Positions 33,018 through 42,279 of a stretch of DNA of 64,000 nucleotides are shown here, one piece after another (position 1 is the first letter of the stretch; each line of letters begins with the position of its first letter). This stretch comes from Actinophytocola sp035634895 (lineage in GTDB: Bacteria > Actinomycetota > Actinomycetes > Mycobacteriales > Pseudonocardiaceae), in assembly GCF_035634895.1 (NCBI RefSeq), contig NZ_DASQCC010000189.1, positions 46,416 to 110,415 of the forward strand, written 5' to 3'. The position numbers and the translations under genes are program-made. The notes under the pieces are model-generated. The model was not told the origin of the DNA. It searched no databases and worked only from the letters and a program-made list of their open reading frames with translations.

Positions 33018-34949
33018 CTAGCTCGGCAGGAACGCGGCCAGTGCACCCGGGTTGGCCAGCGCGTCCTTGCTCACCGCCCGCTCCGGGGGGACGCCGGCGA
33101 GGATCTTCTTCACGGGTACCTCGCACTTCTTGCCGTTCAGGGTTCTCGGTACCTCCTTGATCACCACGAACCTGTCCGGGACGTGGCGGGGGGACAGGGC
33201 CGACCGCAGCGCCGACCGGAGCTGGGGCTCGACCGCCTCCAGTGTCACCCCGTCCGCGAGAACCAGGTAGCACACCAGTTCGCCCTCGCGGTCGGATGAC
33301 GTGTCGATCACCAGCGAGTCCGCCACCTCGTCGAACGCCTCCACCACTCGGTAGAACTCGCTTGTGCCCATTCTCACGCCGCCTCGGTTCAGCGTGGAGT
33401 CCGAGCGGCCGTAGATCACGGCCGAGCCCCTCCTCGTGATGCGGATCCAGTCGCCGTGGCGCCATGTTCCCGGGTAGGGCTCGAAGTACGACTCCCGCAT
33501 CTTCTCGCCCGTCTCGTCGGCCCACAGGTACAGGGGCATCGACGGCATCGGCTTCGTGATGACCAGCTCGCCCACCTCGTCCACCAGGGGTTTTCCCTCC
33601 GGCGACCACGACTCGACCGCGGCGCCCAGTGTTCGGCAGGACAGCTCCCCCAGCCACACCGGCACGTCCGGGGCCGAGCCGACGAACGCCGTGCACAGGT
33701 CCGTGCCGCCCGATACCGAGCAGATCTGGACCGACGTCCCGAGTGCGTCCGCTATCCACTGGAAGCCCTCCGGGCTCAGCGGCGCGCCCGTCGACCCCAG
33801 CGCCTTCAGCGCCGTCAGGTCGTTGTCCTTCGCCGGGGTCAGGCCCTGCTTCAGGCACGACTGGATGTACGGGGCCGACGTGCCGAAGTAGGTCACCTTG
33901 TGACGGGCCGCCAGGCGCCACAGGGTGCCCAGGTCGGGATGCCCGGGACTCCCGTCGTACATCACCACCGTCGCGCCGACCAGTAGGGCGGAGACGAGGT
34001 AGTTCCACATCATCCAGCCCGTCGTCGTGAACCAGAAGAAGCGGTCGCCCGGGCCGAAGTCGGCGTGGAGGGCCAGCATCTTCAGGTGTTCCACGACTAT
34101 GCCGCCCTGCCCCTGCACGATCCCCTTCGGCAGGCCCGTCGTACCCGACGAGTACAGGACCCACAGCGGGTGGTCGAACGGGACCGGGTCGAAGGCCAGC
34201 TCCGCACCCGGGCGCACGAAGTCGGACCACCGGACCGTGTCGGGCGCGACCGCCTCGGCGGACAGGTAGTCGATCAGCACCGTCGCGCGCAGGGTGGGGA
34301 TCTGCTCCTGCAGCGCGGCGATCGTCGGCCGGACGTCGAACGCGCGGCCGTTGTAGACATAACCGTCCACCGCGAACAGGACCACCGGCTCGATCTGCGT
34401 GAAACGGTCGGCTGTCGCCTTGACACCGAAGTCCGGGGAGCACGACGACCACGTCGCCCCCAGGCTCGCGGCCGCCAGGAACGCCACCAGCGTGCGGGGC
34501 ATGTTCGGCGCCAGCGCCACCACCCGGTCGCCCCGCCGCACCCCCAGCTCGACCAGTGCGGCCCGGACGGCCGCCACCTCGGACCGCAGCTCGCCGTACG
34601 TCAGCGTCGAGGACAGGCCGTCCTCCCGCTCGAAGATGACCGCCTGGGCGTCGTCAGCGCCCACCGACAGCGCGTGTTCGGCGTAGTTGAGGGTCGCGCC
34701 GGGGAACCAGACCGCACCGGGCATCTCCGCCGAGCCGAGGACCCGGTCGTAACCCGTGTGGAAGCGGACGCCCATGAACTCCGTCAGCGCCCCCCAGAAC
34801 GCCTCCAGGTCGCTCGTCGACCACTCCCACAGCGCCTGGTAGTCGCCCACCTCGACGCCCCGCTCCGCGGCGAGCCACCTGCGGAACTCCGCCATCCTGC
34901 TCTGCTCGACCCTGGCGGGGTCCGGGCGCCACAACGGTGTGTCGGTCAT
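33018..34949 (-). CDS. aacS: acetoacetyl-CoA synthetase
   Basis: The 643-aa member of the adenylate-forming superfamily has the family's usual length. Its N-terminal ACAS-type segment includes FHTGYDRVLGSAEMPGAVWF and WFPGATLNYAEHAL. The AMP-binding P-loop is VLYSSGTTGLPKGIVQGQGG, with A8-type HGDW and the C-terminal acyl-activating lysine region LNGKKCEVPVKKIL. It makes acetoacetyl-CoA from acetoacetate, ATP and CoA in ketone-body or PHB/leucine turnover. The ATG at 34949 gives MTDTPLWRPDP. It is monocistronic and divergent from the next gene. Confidence 0.93.
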   Translation of the reverse strand: MTDTPLWRPDPARVEQSRMAEFRRWLAAERGVEVGDYQALWEWSTSDLEAFWGALTEFMGVRFHTGYDRVLGSAEMPGAVWFPGATLNYAEHALSVGADDAQAVIFEREDGLSSTLTYGELRSEVAAVRAALVELGVRRGDRVVALAPNMPRTLVAFLAAASLGATWSSCSPDFGVKATADRFTQIEPVVLFAVDGYVYNGRAFDVRPTIAALQEQIPTLRATVLIDYLSAEAVAPDTVRWSDFVRPGAELAFDPVPFDHPLWVLYSSGTTGLPKGIVQGQGGIVVEHLKMLALHADFGPGDRFFWFTTTGWMMWNYLVSALLVGATVVMYDGSPGHPDLGTLWRLAARHKVTYFGTSAPYIQSCLKQGLTPAKDNDLTALKALGSTGAPLSPEGFQWIADALGTSVQICSVSGGTDLCTAFVGSAPDVPVWLGELSCRTLGAAVESWSPEGKPLVDEVGELVITKPMPSMPLYLWADETGEKMRESYFEPYPGTWRHGDWIRITRRGSAVIYGRSDSTLNRGGVRMGTSEFYRVVEAFDEVADSLVIDTSSDREGELVCYLVLADGVTLEAVEPQLRSALRSALSPRHVPDRFVVIKEVPRTLNGKKCEVPVKKILAGVPPERAVSKDALANPGALAAFLPS

Positions 34950-35048
34950 ACCCCTGTTCCTATCCCATATCGCGGCCAGCAGCCATGGTGGCCGCGCACA
35001 CACCGACCCACATGTCACCGACAGCCGCGGCGGTATCACAATGCGGGC

Positions 35049-37340
35049 ATGACTGAGTCGTTCGCCAGTTACCTGTCCAGGCTGGACGAGGCTGCGCTGA
35101 CCGGTTTGCTCACGGTGCGTCCCGACGTGCGCATCGAGCCGGCGCCGCACGGGTTCGCGCAGCTCGCGCAGCGGCTTTCCGGGCCGGACTCGCTCGGCGC
35201 CGCCATTCGTGGGCTGCACCGGGACGCGTTGGCCGTCGGGCAGGCGATCGCGTTCCTCGGCGAGGCGGCGACCGTGCCGACGGTGGCGCGGCTGCTCGAC
35301 TCGCCGGAGCGGGCCGTGCGGGACGAGGTCGCGCACCTGTGCGGCGTCGGGCTCGCGTGGACCGAGTCGGACACGCTTCGCCTGCCCGAGCTGCTCCTCG
35401 AGCACTGGACCGCCGAGCTGGGCGGTGGCCGGCCGGTCGCGAAGATGGCGACGACCGTGCTGGTCGACGAGCTCAGGCAGGCCGCGTCGGCGCTGGGCGT
35501 CGCGGTCGACGGGTTGCGCAAGCCCGACCTGGTCGCAGGGCTGGCCGAGGCGATGGCCGACCCGCGACGGATCGCCAAGGTCATCGGCGACCTGCCCGCG
35601 CCGGCCCGCGTGCGCCTGGAGGAGCTGCGCCTCGGCAGGTTCGGGATCATGTTCGGCTTCGTGGACCGGCGGACGACCAACCCGGACGAGGTGCTCGCCA
35701 GGGCCGGGCTGCTGTTGCGGCCCAACCGGCAGCCTGAGGTGCCGCGTGAGGTGGCGGTCGCGGCGTGGCTGGCCCAGAACCCGACCGGGCTGACCGGGCC
35801 GCCGGAGATCGCCACCGCCGGCACGACGGCCGAGGCGGTGCGTCCGACCGCCCAGGCCGCGGCGCGGGAGGCGGTCCGCGGGACGGCCACGCTGCTCGAC
35901 GAGGCCGGCCGGACCCCCATCGCCGCGTTGAAGAAAGGCGGCGTCGGCGCGCGGGAGCGGAGCAGGCTCGCCAAACGGCTGTCCACCGGCGACGACCTCC
36001 TGACGTTGTGGATCGACGTCTCCTATGCGGCCGGTCTGCTGGGCGAGGTCGAGGGCGGCTACGCGCCGACCGACGCCTACCCGGCGTGGCGTGCGGCGGA
36101 ACCTGGCCGGCAGTGGGCGGTCCTGGCCAGGGCATGGCACGAACTGGAGCACGCCCCGCTGATGCGGGAGATCGACGACGACAAGGAGCTGCCGCCACCG
36201 CTCCCGCTGATGTCGATGGCCGGCGAGATGCGGCGGGCGACGCTGCGGGCGGCCCACGACGGGCTGTCGGTGCGGGGTGCCGGCGCGGAGATCGACTGGT
36301 TCTTCCCGTTGCACGGCTACGAACGGCAGGCGAGGGACGAGAAGACCGTCGCCGCCGTGCGGGAGGCGGAGCTGCTGGGTGTCGTCGCCGGCGACCGGGT
36401 GACCGAGCTGGGTGCGCACCTGCTGGCCTGCGACGATGCCGACGACCTGGCGCGACGGTGTGCGGTGTTGCTGCCCGAGGCCGACTGCGCCGTGATCCTG
36501 CAGTCCGATCTCACGGCCGTGGTGTCCGGGCAGCCGAGTGCCGCGGTGGCACGGCTGCTGGCGGCCACGGCGGTCACCGAGACCCGCGGCCAGGCCACGA
36601 TCTGGCGGTTCAGCCCGGCCAGCATCCGGGCCGCGCTCGACGCGGGCTGGACCGCGCCGGAACTGCTGGACGAGCTGGACGCCCTGACCGACCGGCCCGT
36701 GCCGCAGCCACTCGACTACCTGATCAACGACGCCGCCCGCAAGCACGGCCACGTGCGGGTGCGGCGGACGCGGTCGTGCGTCGTCGCGGAGGAGGCACTG
36801 GCCACCGAGATCCTCAACACCCGGTCGCTGGCCAAGCTCAAGCTCGCCCGCGTCGCACCGACGGTGCTGACCAGCCCGGCCGAGCCCGACCGGGTGCTGG
36901 AACTGCTGCGGGCGGCCGGACTGTCGCCGACGGCCGAGGACGAGGCCGGGACGGTCGTCGTCGAGAACCGGCACGAACACCGGGCGGAGAGCGAGCCCGC
37001 CGTCGAGACGCGGCCGAGGCCCCGGCTCACCCCGGCGGAACTGGTCGCGCGGCTCGTCGCGGACCCGGGCGGTGCGCGGGCCGTCGGCGGCGCCACCTTC
37101 GACCGGCTCGCCCGCCTGAACCCCATGCTGGACGACGCGGAGCTGACACTGCTGAGCCACGCGGTGGACAACCGGGACGACGTGGTGATCGGCTATCGCG
37201 ACAACAACGGCAGCCACAGCGTCCGCCGGATCCGGCCCGGCCGGTTCTACGACCGGTGGCTGACCGCCTTCTGCCACCTGCGCGGCGCCGACCGCGAGTT
37301 CACCGTCGCCAACATCGAGGCGGTCGCGCCCGCGCCGTGA
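35049..37340 (+). CDS. helicase-associated-domain protein (XPB/Ssl2-like N-terminal domain)
   Basis: The 763-aa protein matches the actinobacterial family annotated as helicase C-terminal or XPB/Ssl2-like, N-terminal-domain protein. It is mostly helical, with winged-helix-like segments (LIQSDLTAVVSGQP-type, here CAVILQSDLTAVVSGQPSAA near 475) and a C-terminal WYL-like end (VVIGYRDNNGSHSVRRIRPG). It has no Walker A and no helicase motifs, so it is not a helicase itself. In relatives it sits beside the XPB helicase gene, which is not here. The ATG at 35049 lacks a ribosome site; it may be leaderless. Confidence 0.82.
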   Translation: MTESFASYLSRLDEAALTGLLTVRPDVRIEPAPHGFAQLAQRLSGPDSLGAAIRGLHRDALAVGQAIAFLGEAATVPTVARLLDSPERAVRDEVAHLCGVGLAWTESDTLRLPELLLEHWTAELGGGRPVAKMATTVLVDELRQAASALGVAVDGLRKPDLVAGLAEAMADPRRIAKVIGDLPAPARVRLEELRLGRFGIMFGFVDRRTTNPDEVLARAGLLLRPNRQPEVPREVAVAAWLAQNPTGLTGPPEIATAGTTAEAVRPTAQAAAREAVRGTATLLDEAGRTPIAALKKGGVGARERSRLAKRLSTGDDLLTLWIDVSYAAGLLGEVEGGYAPTDAYPAWRAAEPGRQWAVLARAWHELEHAPLMREIDDDKELPPPLPLMSMAGEMRRATLRAAHDGLSVRGAGAEIDWFFPLHGYERQARDEKTVAAVREAELLGVVAGDRVTELGAHLLACDDADDLARRCAVLLPEADCAVILQSDLTAVVSGQPSAAVARLLAATAVTETRGQATIWRFSPASIRAALDAGWTAPELLDELDALTDRPVPQPLDYLINDAARKHGHVRVRRTRSCVVAEEALATEILNTRSLAKLKLARVAPTVLTSPAEPDRVLELLRAAGLSPTAEDEAGTVVVENRHEHRAESEPAVETRPRPRLTPAELVARLVADPGGARAVGGATFDRLARLNPMLDDAELTLLSHAVDNRDDVVIGYRDNNGSHSVRRIRPGRFYDRWLTAFCHLRGADREFTVANIEAVAPAP

Positions 37341-37346
37341 CCCGGG

Positions 37347-38129
37347 TCACCTCGCAGGCGCCGCGCCCAGGGCGCGGTTGTCGCCCACCTGTGCGGGCTC
37401 GTTCTCGGCGTCCTCCCTCGGCGCCGTCAGCAGCGCGACGATCGGGACCGCGAGTGCCGCCGCGGACAGGATGAACACCGGGAACAGGAAGCTGAACACC
37501 TCCACCCCGGCCGGGTCGGGAGCCTCCGCGTTCAGGGTGACGTTCACCGCGGCCATGCCCGTGTAGTGCATGCCCGTCGACGCGACGCCCATGACCAGCC
37601 CGGCCATCAACCGCTGCGACAGGCCCTCCGCGGACACCGTGAACCACAGGGCGGCCGTCGCGGCGCCGATGCCGATGAGGACCGACAGGACGACCAGGAA
37701 CGGGTTGTAGTCGATGGTGCCCTTGATGTTCACCGCCCACATGCCCGTGTAGTGCATGACGTTCACGGCCAGACCGGTGATCGTGCCGGCCACCAGCAGC
37801 CGCCACAGCGCGGAGCGCTTCTGCACACCGAACAGCAGCAGCCCGACGAACACCGCGGCGATCGCGAGCACGGCCGACAGCAGCGTGCGCGCGATGTCGT
37901 AGCGGATGGGCTGTCCCGGCGTCGCGAAGCCGAGCAGGCCGATGAAGTGCATCAGCCAGATGCCGACGCCGCCGAGCGAGACCGCGGCGAGCGTGAGCCA
38001 GCCGATGCGGGCACTGCCCGTCGCGGTGCGGGCCTGGTTCGCGCACGCGAGGCCGATCGTCGAACCGGCCACCGACACGAAGTAGGCCAGGAACAGCAGC
38101 CAGATGCCCATCTCGAATTGATGAACCAT
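37347..38129 (-). CDS. MHYT-domain integral membrane sensor
   Basis: The 260-aa protein has seven predicted membrane helices. The MHYT signature occurs three times (LMHFIGLLGF, VMHYTGMWAV, GMHYTGMAAV); the family is thought to bind copper and sense a diatomic gas or redox state. There is no GGDEF, EAL or kinase domain fused, so it would need a partner. It lies 30 bp downstream of conservon 1 on the same strand, and may supply its signal input. Confidence 0.9.
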   Translation of the reverse strand: MVHQFEMGIWLLFLAYFVSVAGSTIGLACANQARTATGSARIGWLTLAAVSLGGVGIWLMHFIGLLGFATPGQPIRYDIARTLLSAVLAIAAVFVGLLLFGVQKRSALWRLLVAGTITGLAVNVMHYTGMWAVNIKGTIDYNPFLVVLSVLIGIGAATAALWFTVSAEGLSQRLMAGLVMGVASTGMHYTGMAAVNVTLNAEAPDPAGVEVFSFLFPVFILSAAALAVPIVALLTAPREDAENEPAQVGDNRALGAAPAR

Positions 38130-38159
38130 TACGCCTCATTGGGTTGTGACAGCAGGGTT

Positions 38160-38744
38160 TCAGCCCGCGCGTGCGTCCAGCGCGGACAGTGAGTACTCGC
38201 TCGCGGAGATCAGCACCTGCTTGGTGGACTCGGTCGAGCGGGCGTCGCAGGGGATGATCCGGATGTCGTCGCCGAGCACGAGCGCCTCGCGGACCTGGTC
38301 CGGGGTGAACCGCCGCGCGCCGTCGAACTCGTTGATGGCAACGAGGAACGGGATGCCGCGGGACTCGAAGTAGTCGACCGCGGAGAAGCCGTCGGCCAGG
38401 CGTTCCGGGTCGACCAGCACGATCGCGGCGATGGCGCCCTGGACGATGTCGTCCCACATGAACCAGAACCGGTGCTGGCCTGGCGTGCCGAACACGTACA
38501 GCACGAGATCCTCGGCGAGGGTGAGCCGGCCGAAGTCCATGGCCACCGTGGTCGCGAGCTTGTCGGGGATCCGTGCCAGCTCGTCGATCCCCACGCTGGC
38601 GCTGGTCATGAGTGCCTCGGTGCGCAGCGGCGTGATCTCGGACATCGAGCCGACGAACGTCGTCTTGCCCACGCCGAACCCGCCGGCGATCACGATCTTC
38701 GCGGAGGTGATCCGCTTGCGCCTACCTGGTTGCCCGTAGTCCAC
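38160..38744 (-). CDS. cvnD: conservon 1 CvnD-type small GTPase
   Basis: The 194-aa protein has a G1 loop GGFGVGKTT (residues 21-29), FGTPGQHRFWFMWDD in the G3 region, and LVAINEFDG in place of NKxD, as in CvnD/MglA-like GTPases of Streptomyces conservons. It works with the CvnA sensor, the CvnB roadblock and CvnC in a membrane-associated switch. The GTG start at 38744 (GAGGG upstream) overlaps cvnC by 23 bp. Confidence 0.92.
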   Translation of the reverse strand: MDYGQPGRRKRITSAKIVIAGGFGVGKTTFVGSMSEITPLRTEALMTSASVGIDELARIPDKLATTVAMDFGRLTLAEDLVLYVFGTPGQHRFWFMWDDIVQGAIAAIVLVDPERLADGFSAVDYFESRGIPFLVAINEFDGARRFTPDQVREALVLGDDIRIIPCDARSTESTKQVLISASEYSLSALDARAG

Positions 38745-39096
38745 TGAGGACCCTCTCGATCAGCTCGCGCCGTTCCGCGTCGTCCGCGTCGTGGGCGAGA
38801 GTCGCCTCGACGTTCACCAGTCCCTCGGCGACGAGGTCCGCGACGAGCACCTTTGCTACGCCGAGTGGAACCGCGAGGTAGGCGCCGATCTCGGCGACGG
38901 ACCTCGGCTGGAAGCACAGCTGGGTGACCGTCCACAGCGCGCTGGTCAGCCGGGGGGTCATGTCCCGGCCGGACCGCGTCGTCACCACCCGAGCCTCGAT
39001 CGCGACGTCGACGGTCGGTTCCGTGCGGCCGTCGGTCCACGAGTACGGGCGGGCCAACGCCGGCGGCGGCGCCCCGTTGTCATGGACGTCACTCAC
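38722..39096 (-). CDS. cvnC: conservon 1 CvnC (DUF742)
   Basis: The 124-aa DUF742 protein contains RPYSWTDGRTEPTVDVAIEA and a winged-helix-like LCFQPRSVAEIGAYLAVPLG. It ends in IERVLSGLRATR, over which the cvnD start is laid. The start is GTG at 39096. In conservons it is thought to bridge the roadblock protein and the GTPase. Confidence 0.9.
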   Translation of the reverse strand: MSDVHDNGAPPPALARPYSWTDGRTEPTVDVAIEARVVTTRSGRDMTPRLTSALWTVTQLCFQPRSVAEIGAYLAVPLGVAKVLVADLVAEGLVNVEATLAHDADDAERRELIERVLSGLRATR

Positions 39097-39108
39097 GTGT
39101 GCCTACCC

Positions 39109-39531
39109 TCAACCCTGCTCTGCGGCTTCGCCTCCGCGGACGGGGGTGTCGACCATGCGGCCCACGCGGTCGACGAGCAGTGTCATCTCGTAACCGACCA
39201 GTCCGATGTCGCAGCCCGCCGCGGCGATCACGGCGAGGTGCGAGCCGTCGCCGACGCTCATCAGCAGCAGGAAGCCGTGTTCCATCTCGATCACCGACTG
39301 GACGACCCGGCCCGCCGTGAACAGCTCGGCGGCGCCGACCGTGAGGCTCGTGAGCCCGGCGGTCAGCGCGGACATCTGGTCAGCGCGGTCACGCGGCAGC
39401 GCGTCGCTGGCAGCCACCAGCAACCCGTCCGCCGACACCAACACCGCATGCGCCACCCCTGGAACTTCCTTGGTGAACGCGGAAACCAACCAGCCCAACG
39501 ACGGTTCGGTCGCCGTCGTGCCTTCAGTCAT
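39109..39531 (-). CDS. cvnB: conservon 1 CvnB roadblock/LC7 protein
   Basis: The 140-aa roadblock/LC7 domain runs from LGWLVSAFTKEVPGVAHAVL through VLVSADGLLVAASDALPRDR to GYEMTLLVDRVG. Such proteins act as scaffolds or GAPs for MglA-type GTPases. It begins 3 bp after the cvnA stop, and cvnC begins 12 bp after it. Confidence 0.92.
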   Translation of the reverse strand: MTEGTTATEPSLGWLVSAFTKEVPGVAHAVLVSADGLLVAASDALPRDRADQMSALTAGLTSLTVGAAELFTAGRVVQSVIEMEHGFLLLMSVGDGSHLAVIAAAGCDIGLVGYEMTLLVDRVGRMVDTPVRGGEAAEQG

Positions 39532-39534
39532 CAG

Positions 39535-41943
39535 TCAGTCACTCCCTTTGCCATTCCCGCCCGGTTCTGGCTCCTCCCGCGCGCGACGCGCGGCGAGTAC
39601 GCCGTCGTAGTGTCGCGAAAGGTTGTTCCGGATCGACTCCGGATCCCGGAAACCGGTATCGGGGGTGCTGGCGTGCGACCGCTCGGTCGGCACCGCTCGT
39701 GCGCCGGGAGTGCGGACCGGCAGGCCGGCCGACGTGGTCGCGGCCTGACGCGCGGGCGTCTGCTCGGCCGCGGGACGCGCGGTCGGCGACAGCCACTTGT
39801 TGTGCGGCGCGCGGTTGCCCTCGCCGTTGCCCCCGTTGCCGTTCCCGGTCTTCCCGGTGTCCGGGTAGGTCTCCTCGACGAACCAGCTCGAGGTGGCCGG
39901 CTGCGCCGCGGCGAACTCCTCGAAGCGGTGGTCGGTTCCGTGGTCGAGGTGCGCGGTCGGCCAGATGGGCGTTGGTTCGAGCTTCGCGGTCGCGGCCACG
40001 AGCTCACGCCGGGTGGCCACGGCGGTGACCATGTTCTCCGGGGTCGTCCCCGCGATCACCAGCGCGCCGGGCAGGTGGATGCTGGCCGTGATGCCGGCCC
40101 GCGACGCCCGCTCGAACGTGGGCCGCAGCCGGACGGTGACACCGTGCCGGGCGGCGAGGCGGGAGACCACGAACAGACCCATGCGGCGGGTGGTCTCGGG
40201 GCCGACGTAGTCGGTCGCGGCGAGGCGGTGGTTGGCGGCCTCGATGTCGTCGGACGCCATGCCGAGGCCCGCGTCGACCACCTCGAACAGCAGGCCGCCG
40301 TCGGCGCCGCGGTCGGCGGACAGGACCACCTTCTGGTCCGGCGGCGAGTAGCGGGTCGCGTTCTCCAGCAGCTCGGACAGGATGTGCACGACGTCCGCGG
40401 CGGCGACCGCGCGGACCGAGCCGCTCGGCGCGTGCGCGAGGGTGATCCGGCGGTAGTCGTCGATCTCGGACGTGGCGGCACGCAGCAGCTCGACGACCGT
40501 GACCGGCGCGCTGTCCCGGCGGGCGGGCGAGCCGCCGGCGAGGACCTGGAGGTTCTCGCCGTTGCGGCGCAGGCGGGTCGCGAGGTGGTCGAGGCGGAAC
40601 AGGCCGGAGAGCCGGCGCGGGTCCTGCTCGTCGGACTCCAGGCCCTCGATGACCTCCAGCTGCGACTCGACGAGCGTCTGGCTGCGGCGGGACAGTGTCA
40701 TGAACATCTCGCTGACCTGGCGGCGCAGCTCGGCCTGCTCGGCGGCGAGGCGGATGGCCTGCTCGTGCATGTCGTCGAACGCGCGGGCCAGCTGGCCGAT
40801 CTCCTCGGTGGTCCGCACCGGCACCGACTGCCTGGTGCTCCAGGAGATCTGCTCACCGGCGCGCACGCGCTCGACCGCCCTCGGCAGCTGCTCGCGCGCG
40901 GCGGTCAGTGCGGCCTGGCGGAGGCGGCGGACGGGGTCGAGCAGCGAGCGGGACACGACCAGCGCGACCGCGAGGGCGATCAGCAGGGCGGCGATGACGA
41001 TCGCGGTGTCACGCAGCGCGGCCGAGCGGGCGTCGTTGGTGCGGTTGGTGACCGTGTCGCCGAGGAAGTTGACCAGGTCGGTGGACAGGTCGCGGACGCG
41101 GGAGGCCTCGGTCTGGATGTTCGGCAGCAGGCTGCGCAGGTCGACCGCGTCCGGCGTGACGACCGCGTCCTGCAGGGTGGCCCGGCGGGTCGGCGCGGTC
41201 TCGGTCGCCGCGGAGAAGTCGGTCTGCTGGAACTCGGGCAGCGCGATCTGCAGCTGCTCGCCGAGCACCCGTTCCTCCGCGGCGGACTGCTGCGCGGCGG
41301 AGGCGATGCGTTGCGGCGTCTGCGGCGGCTGGCCGGCGAACCGGATCAGCGCCTCCTCGGCGGCGAGTGCCGACCGGAGCAGCACCAGCGCGCGGACCGA
41401 GTTGGACAGCTCGTCGAGGTCGTCGCTCTGTGCGACGCCGACCACGCCGGGCACGAGCTCGGTGAGGCCGTTGACGACCTCCTGGTACGCGGCGAGGTCC
41501 GTGACCGGGTCACCGACGTCGTTGCTGGTCTGCACGCGGACCGCGGCGAGGCGACCGAGCGAGTCGGACAGTGTGCGGTCGACCTCCGGGGGCAGCTGCG
41601 CGAAGTCCACCGCGTTGCGCACCTTGATGACCTGCTGGTCCACGGCGGCGCGCTGGGCACGCAGCCGCGGGCGCTGTGCCGGGTCGTTGATCACCGCGGT
41701 GATCATCTCGTCGACCACGAGGTCGGCGAGCTTCAGCGACTCGCCGAGCACGACCATCTGGTCGCGGATCGTGCTCAGCCGGTTGGCCTCGTCCAGTCGC
41801 CCCTCGACACGGATGGCACCGAGCACGAGCGCGATGACGGCCGGTAGCAGCAGCACCGCCGCGACCTTCGTGCGCAGGTTCCAGTTGTCGATGCGCCATC
41901 TGGTGGAAACCCGCTTCGTTGGCTCCGGGGCCCCACTGCCCAT
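39535..41943 (-). CDS. cvnA: conservon 1 CvnA membrane sensor ATPase/histidine-kinase-like
   Basis: The 802-aa protein has an N-terminal membrane helix (VAAVLLLPAVIALVLGAIRV), a long extracytoplasmic nitrate-sensor-like helical domain (about 45-320), a second helix (TAIVIALLIALAVALVVS-like, about 328-348), HAMP (TEEIGQLARAFDDMHEQAIR), and a GHKL ATPase (ELLENATRYSPPDQ, GLGMASDD). The tail is Pro/Gly/Asn-rich. CvnA proteins lack a clear phospho-His and signal to the CvnB-C-D set. It heads the operon. Confidence 0.92.
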   Translation of the reverse strand: MGSGAPEPTKRVSTRWRIDNWNLRTKVAAVLLLPAVIALVLGAIRVEGRLDEANRLSTIRDQMVVLGESLKLADLVVDEMITAVINDPAQRPRLRAQRAAVDQQVIKVRNAVDFAQLPPEVDRTLSDSLGRLAAVRVQTSNDVGDPVTDLAAYQEVVNGLTELVPGVVGVAQSDDLDELSNSVRALVLLRSALAAEEALIRFAGQPPQTPQRIASAAQQSAAEERVLGEQLQIALPEFQQTDFSAATETAPTRRATLQDAVVTPDAVDLRSLLPNIQTEASRVRDLSTDLVNFLGDTVTNRTNDARSAALRDTAIVIAALLIALAVALVVSRSLLDPVRRLRQAALTAAREQLPRAVERVRAGEQISWSTRQSVPVRTTEEIGQLARAFDDMHEQAIRLAAEQAELRRQVSEMFMTLSRRSQTLVESQLEVIEGLESDEQDPRRLSGLFRLDHLATRLRRNGENLQVLAGGSPARRDSAPVTVVELLRAATSEIDDYRRITLAHAPSGSVRAVAAADVVHILSELLENATRYSPPDQKVVLSADRGADGGLLFEVVDAGLGMASDDIEAANHRLAATDYVGPETTRRMGLFVVSRLAARHGVTVRLRPTFERASRAGITASIHLPGALVIAGTTPENMVTAVATRRELVAATAKLEPTPIWPTAHLDHGTDHRFEEFAAAQPATSSWFVEETYPDTGKTGNGNGGNGEGNRAPHNKWLSPTARPAAEQTPARQAATTSAGLPVRTPGARAVPTERSHASTPDTGFRDPESIRNNLSRHYDGVLAARRAREEPEPGGNGKGSD

Positions 41944-42279
41944 CTGACATTCCGCCTAACTCGAGCTGCGCTGTACGCGCACAAGATGATCGCCCTTGCA
42001 CCGGCGTCACGAGTTGCTTGCTGCTGTCCCGACCTGGGCGCCGGATCAGGAGACAATCGGAACCAAGCTTGCCTGTCAAGACGTGAGCCGGAAGTCTGCC
42101 AGTGCTGTCCGAAAAAAACGGTTAGTCAAGCTGTCAGGCTGCTCCATTAGTGTGATGATCAGCGCTGGATCTGCAAGTTGCATACGGCGACTGCCTTTGT
42201 GGATTCCTTGTACCGCAAGGGAAAACGCGTGTTTTTAGTCGACCGTCAAGTCCGATCCAACTCGGACGCCGGGTGATCG
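41944..42279. other. 336-bp AT-richer intergenic region, conservon 1 promoter
   Basis: This gap between the P450 gene and cvnA is noticeably A/T-richer than its flanks (runs AAAAAAA near 42113 and TTTTT near 42232). A minus-strand TTGACA lies at 42079-42074 with no clear -10. I see no gene. Confidence 0.5.

Noticed and set aside
33018..37277. Open frame of 1419 codons on the minus strand
   Set aside because: Only 33018-34949 is the acetoacetyl-CoA synthetase; the rest is a shadow of the plus-strand helicase-associated gene, Arg/Gly-rich with no domain.
38791..41847. Plus-strand frame of 1018 codons opposite conservon 1
   Set aside because: It is antisense to cvnC, cvnB and cvnA and has low-complexity Arg/Gly/Val composition, typical of a GC-rich shadow.
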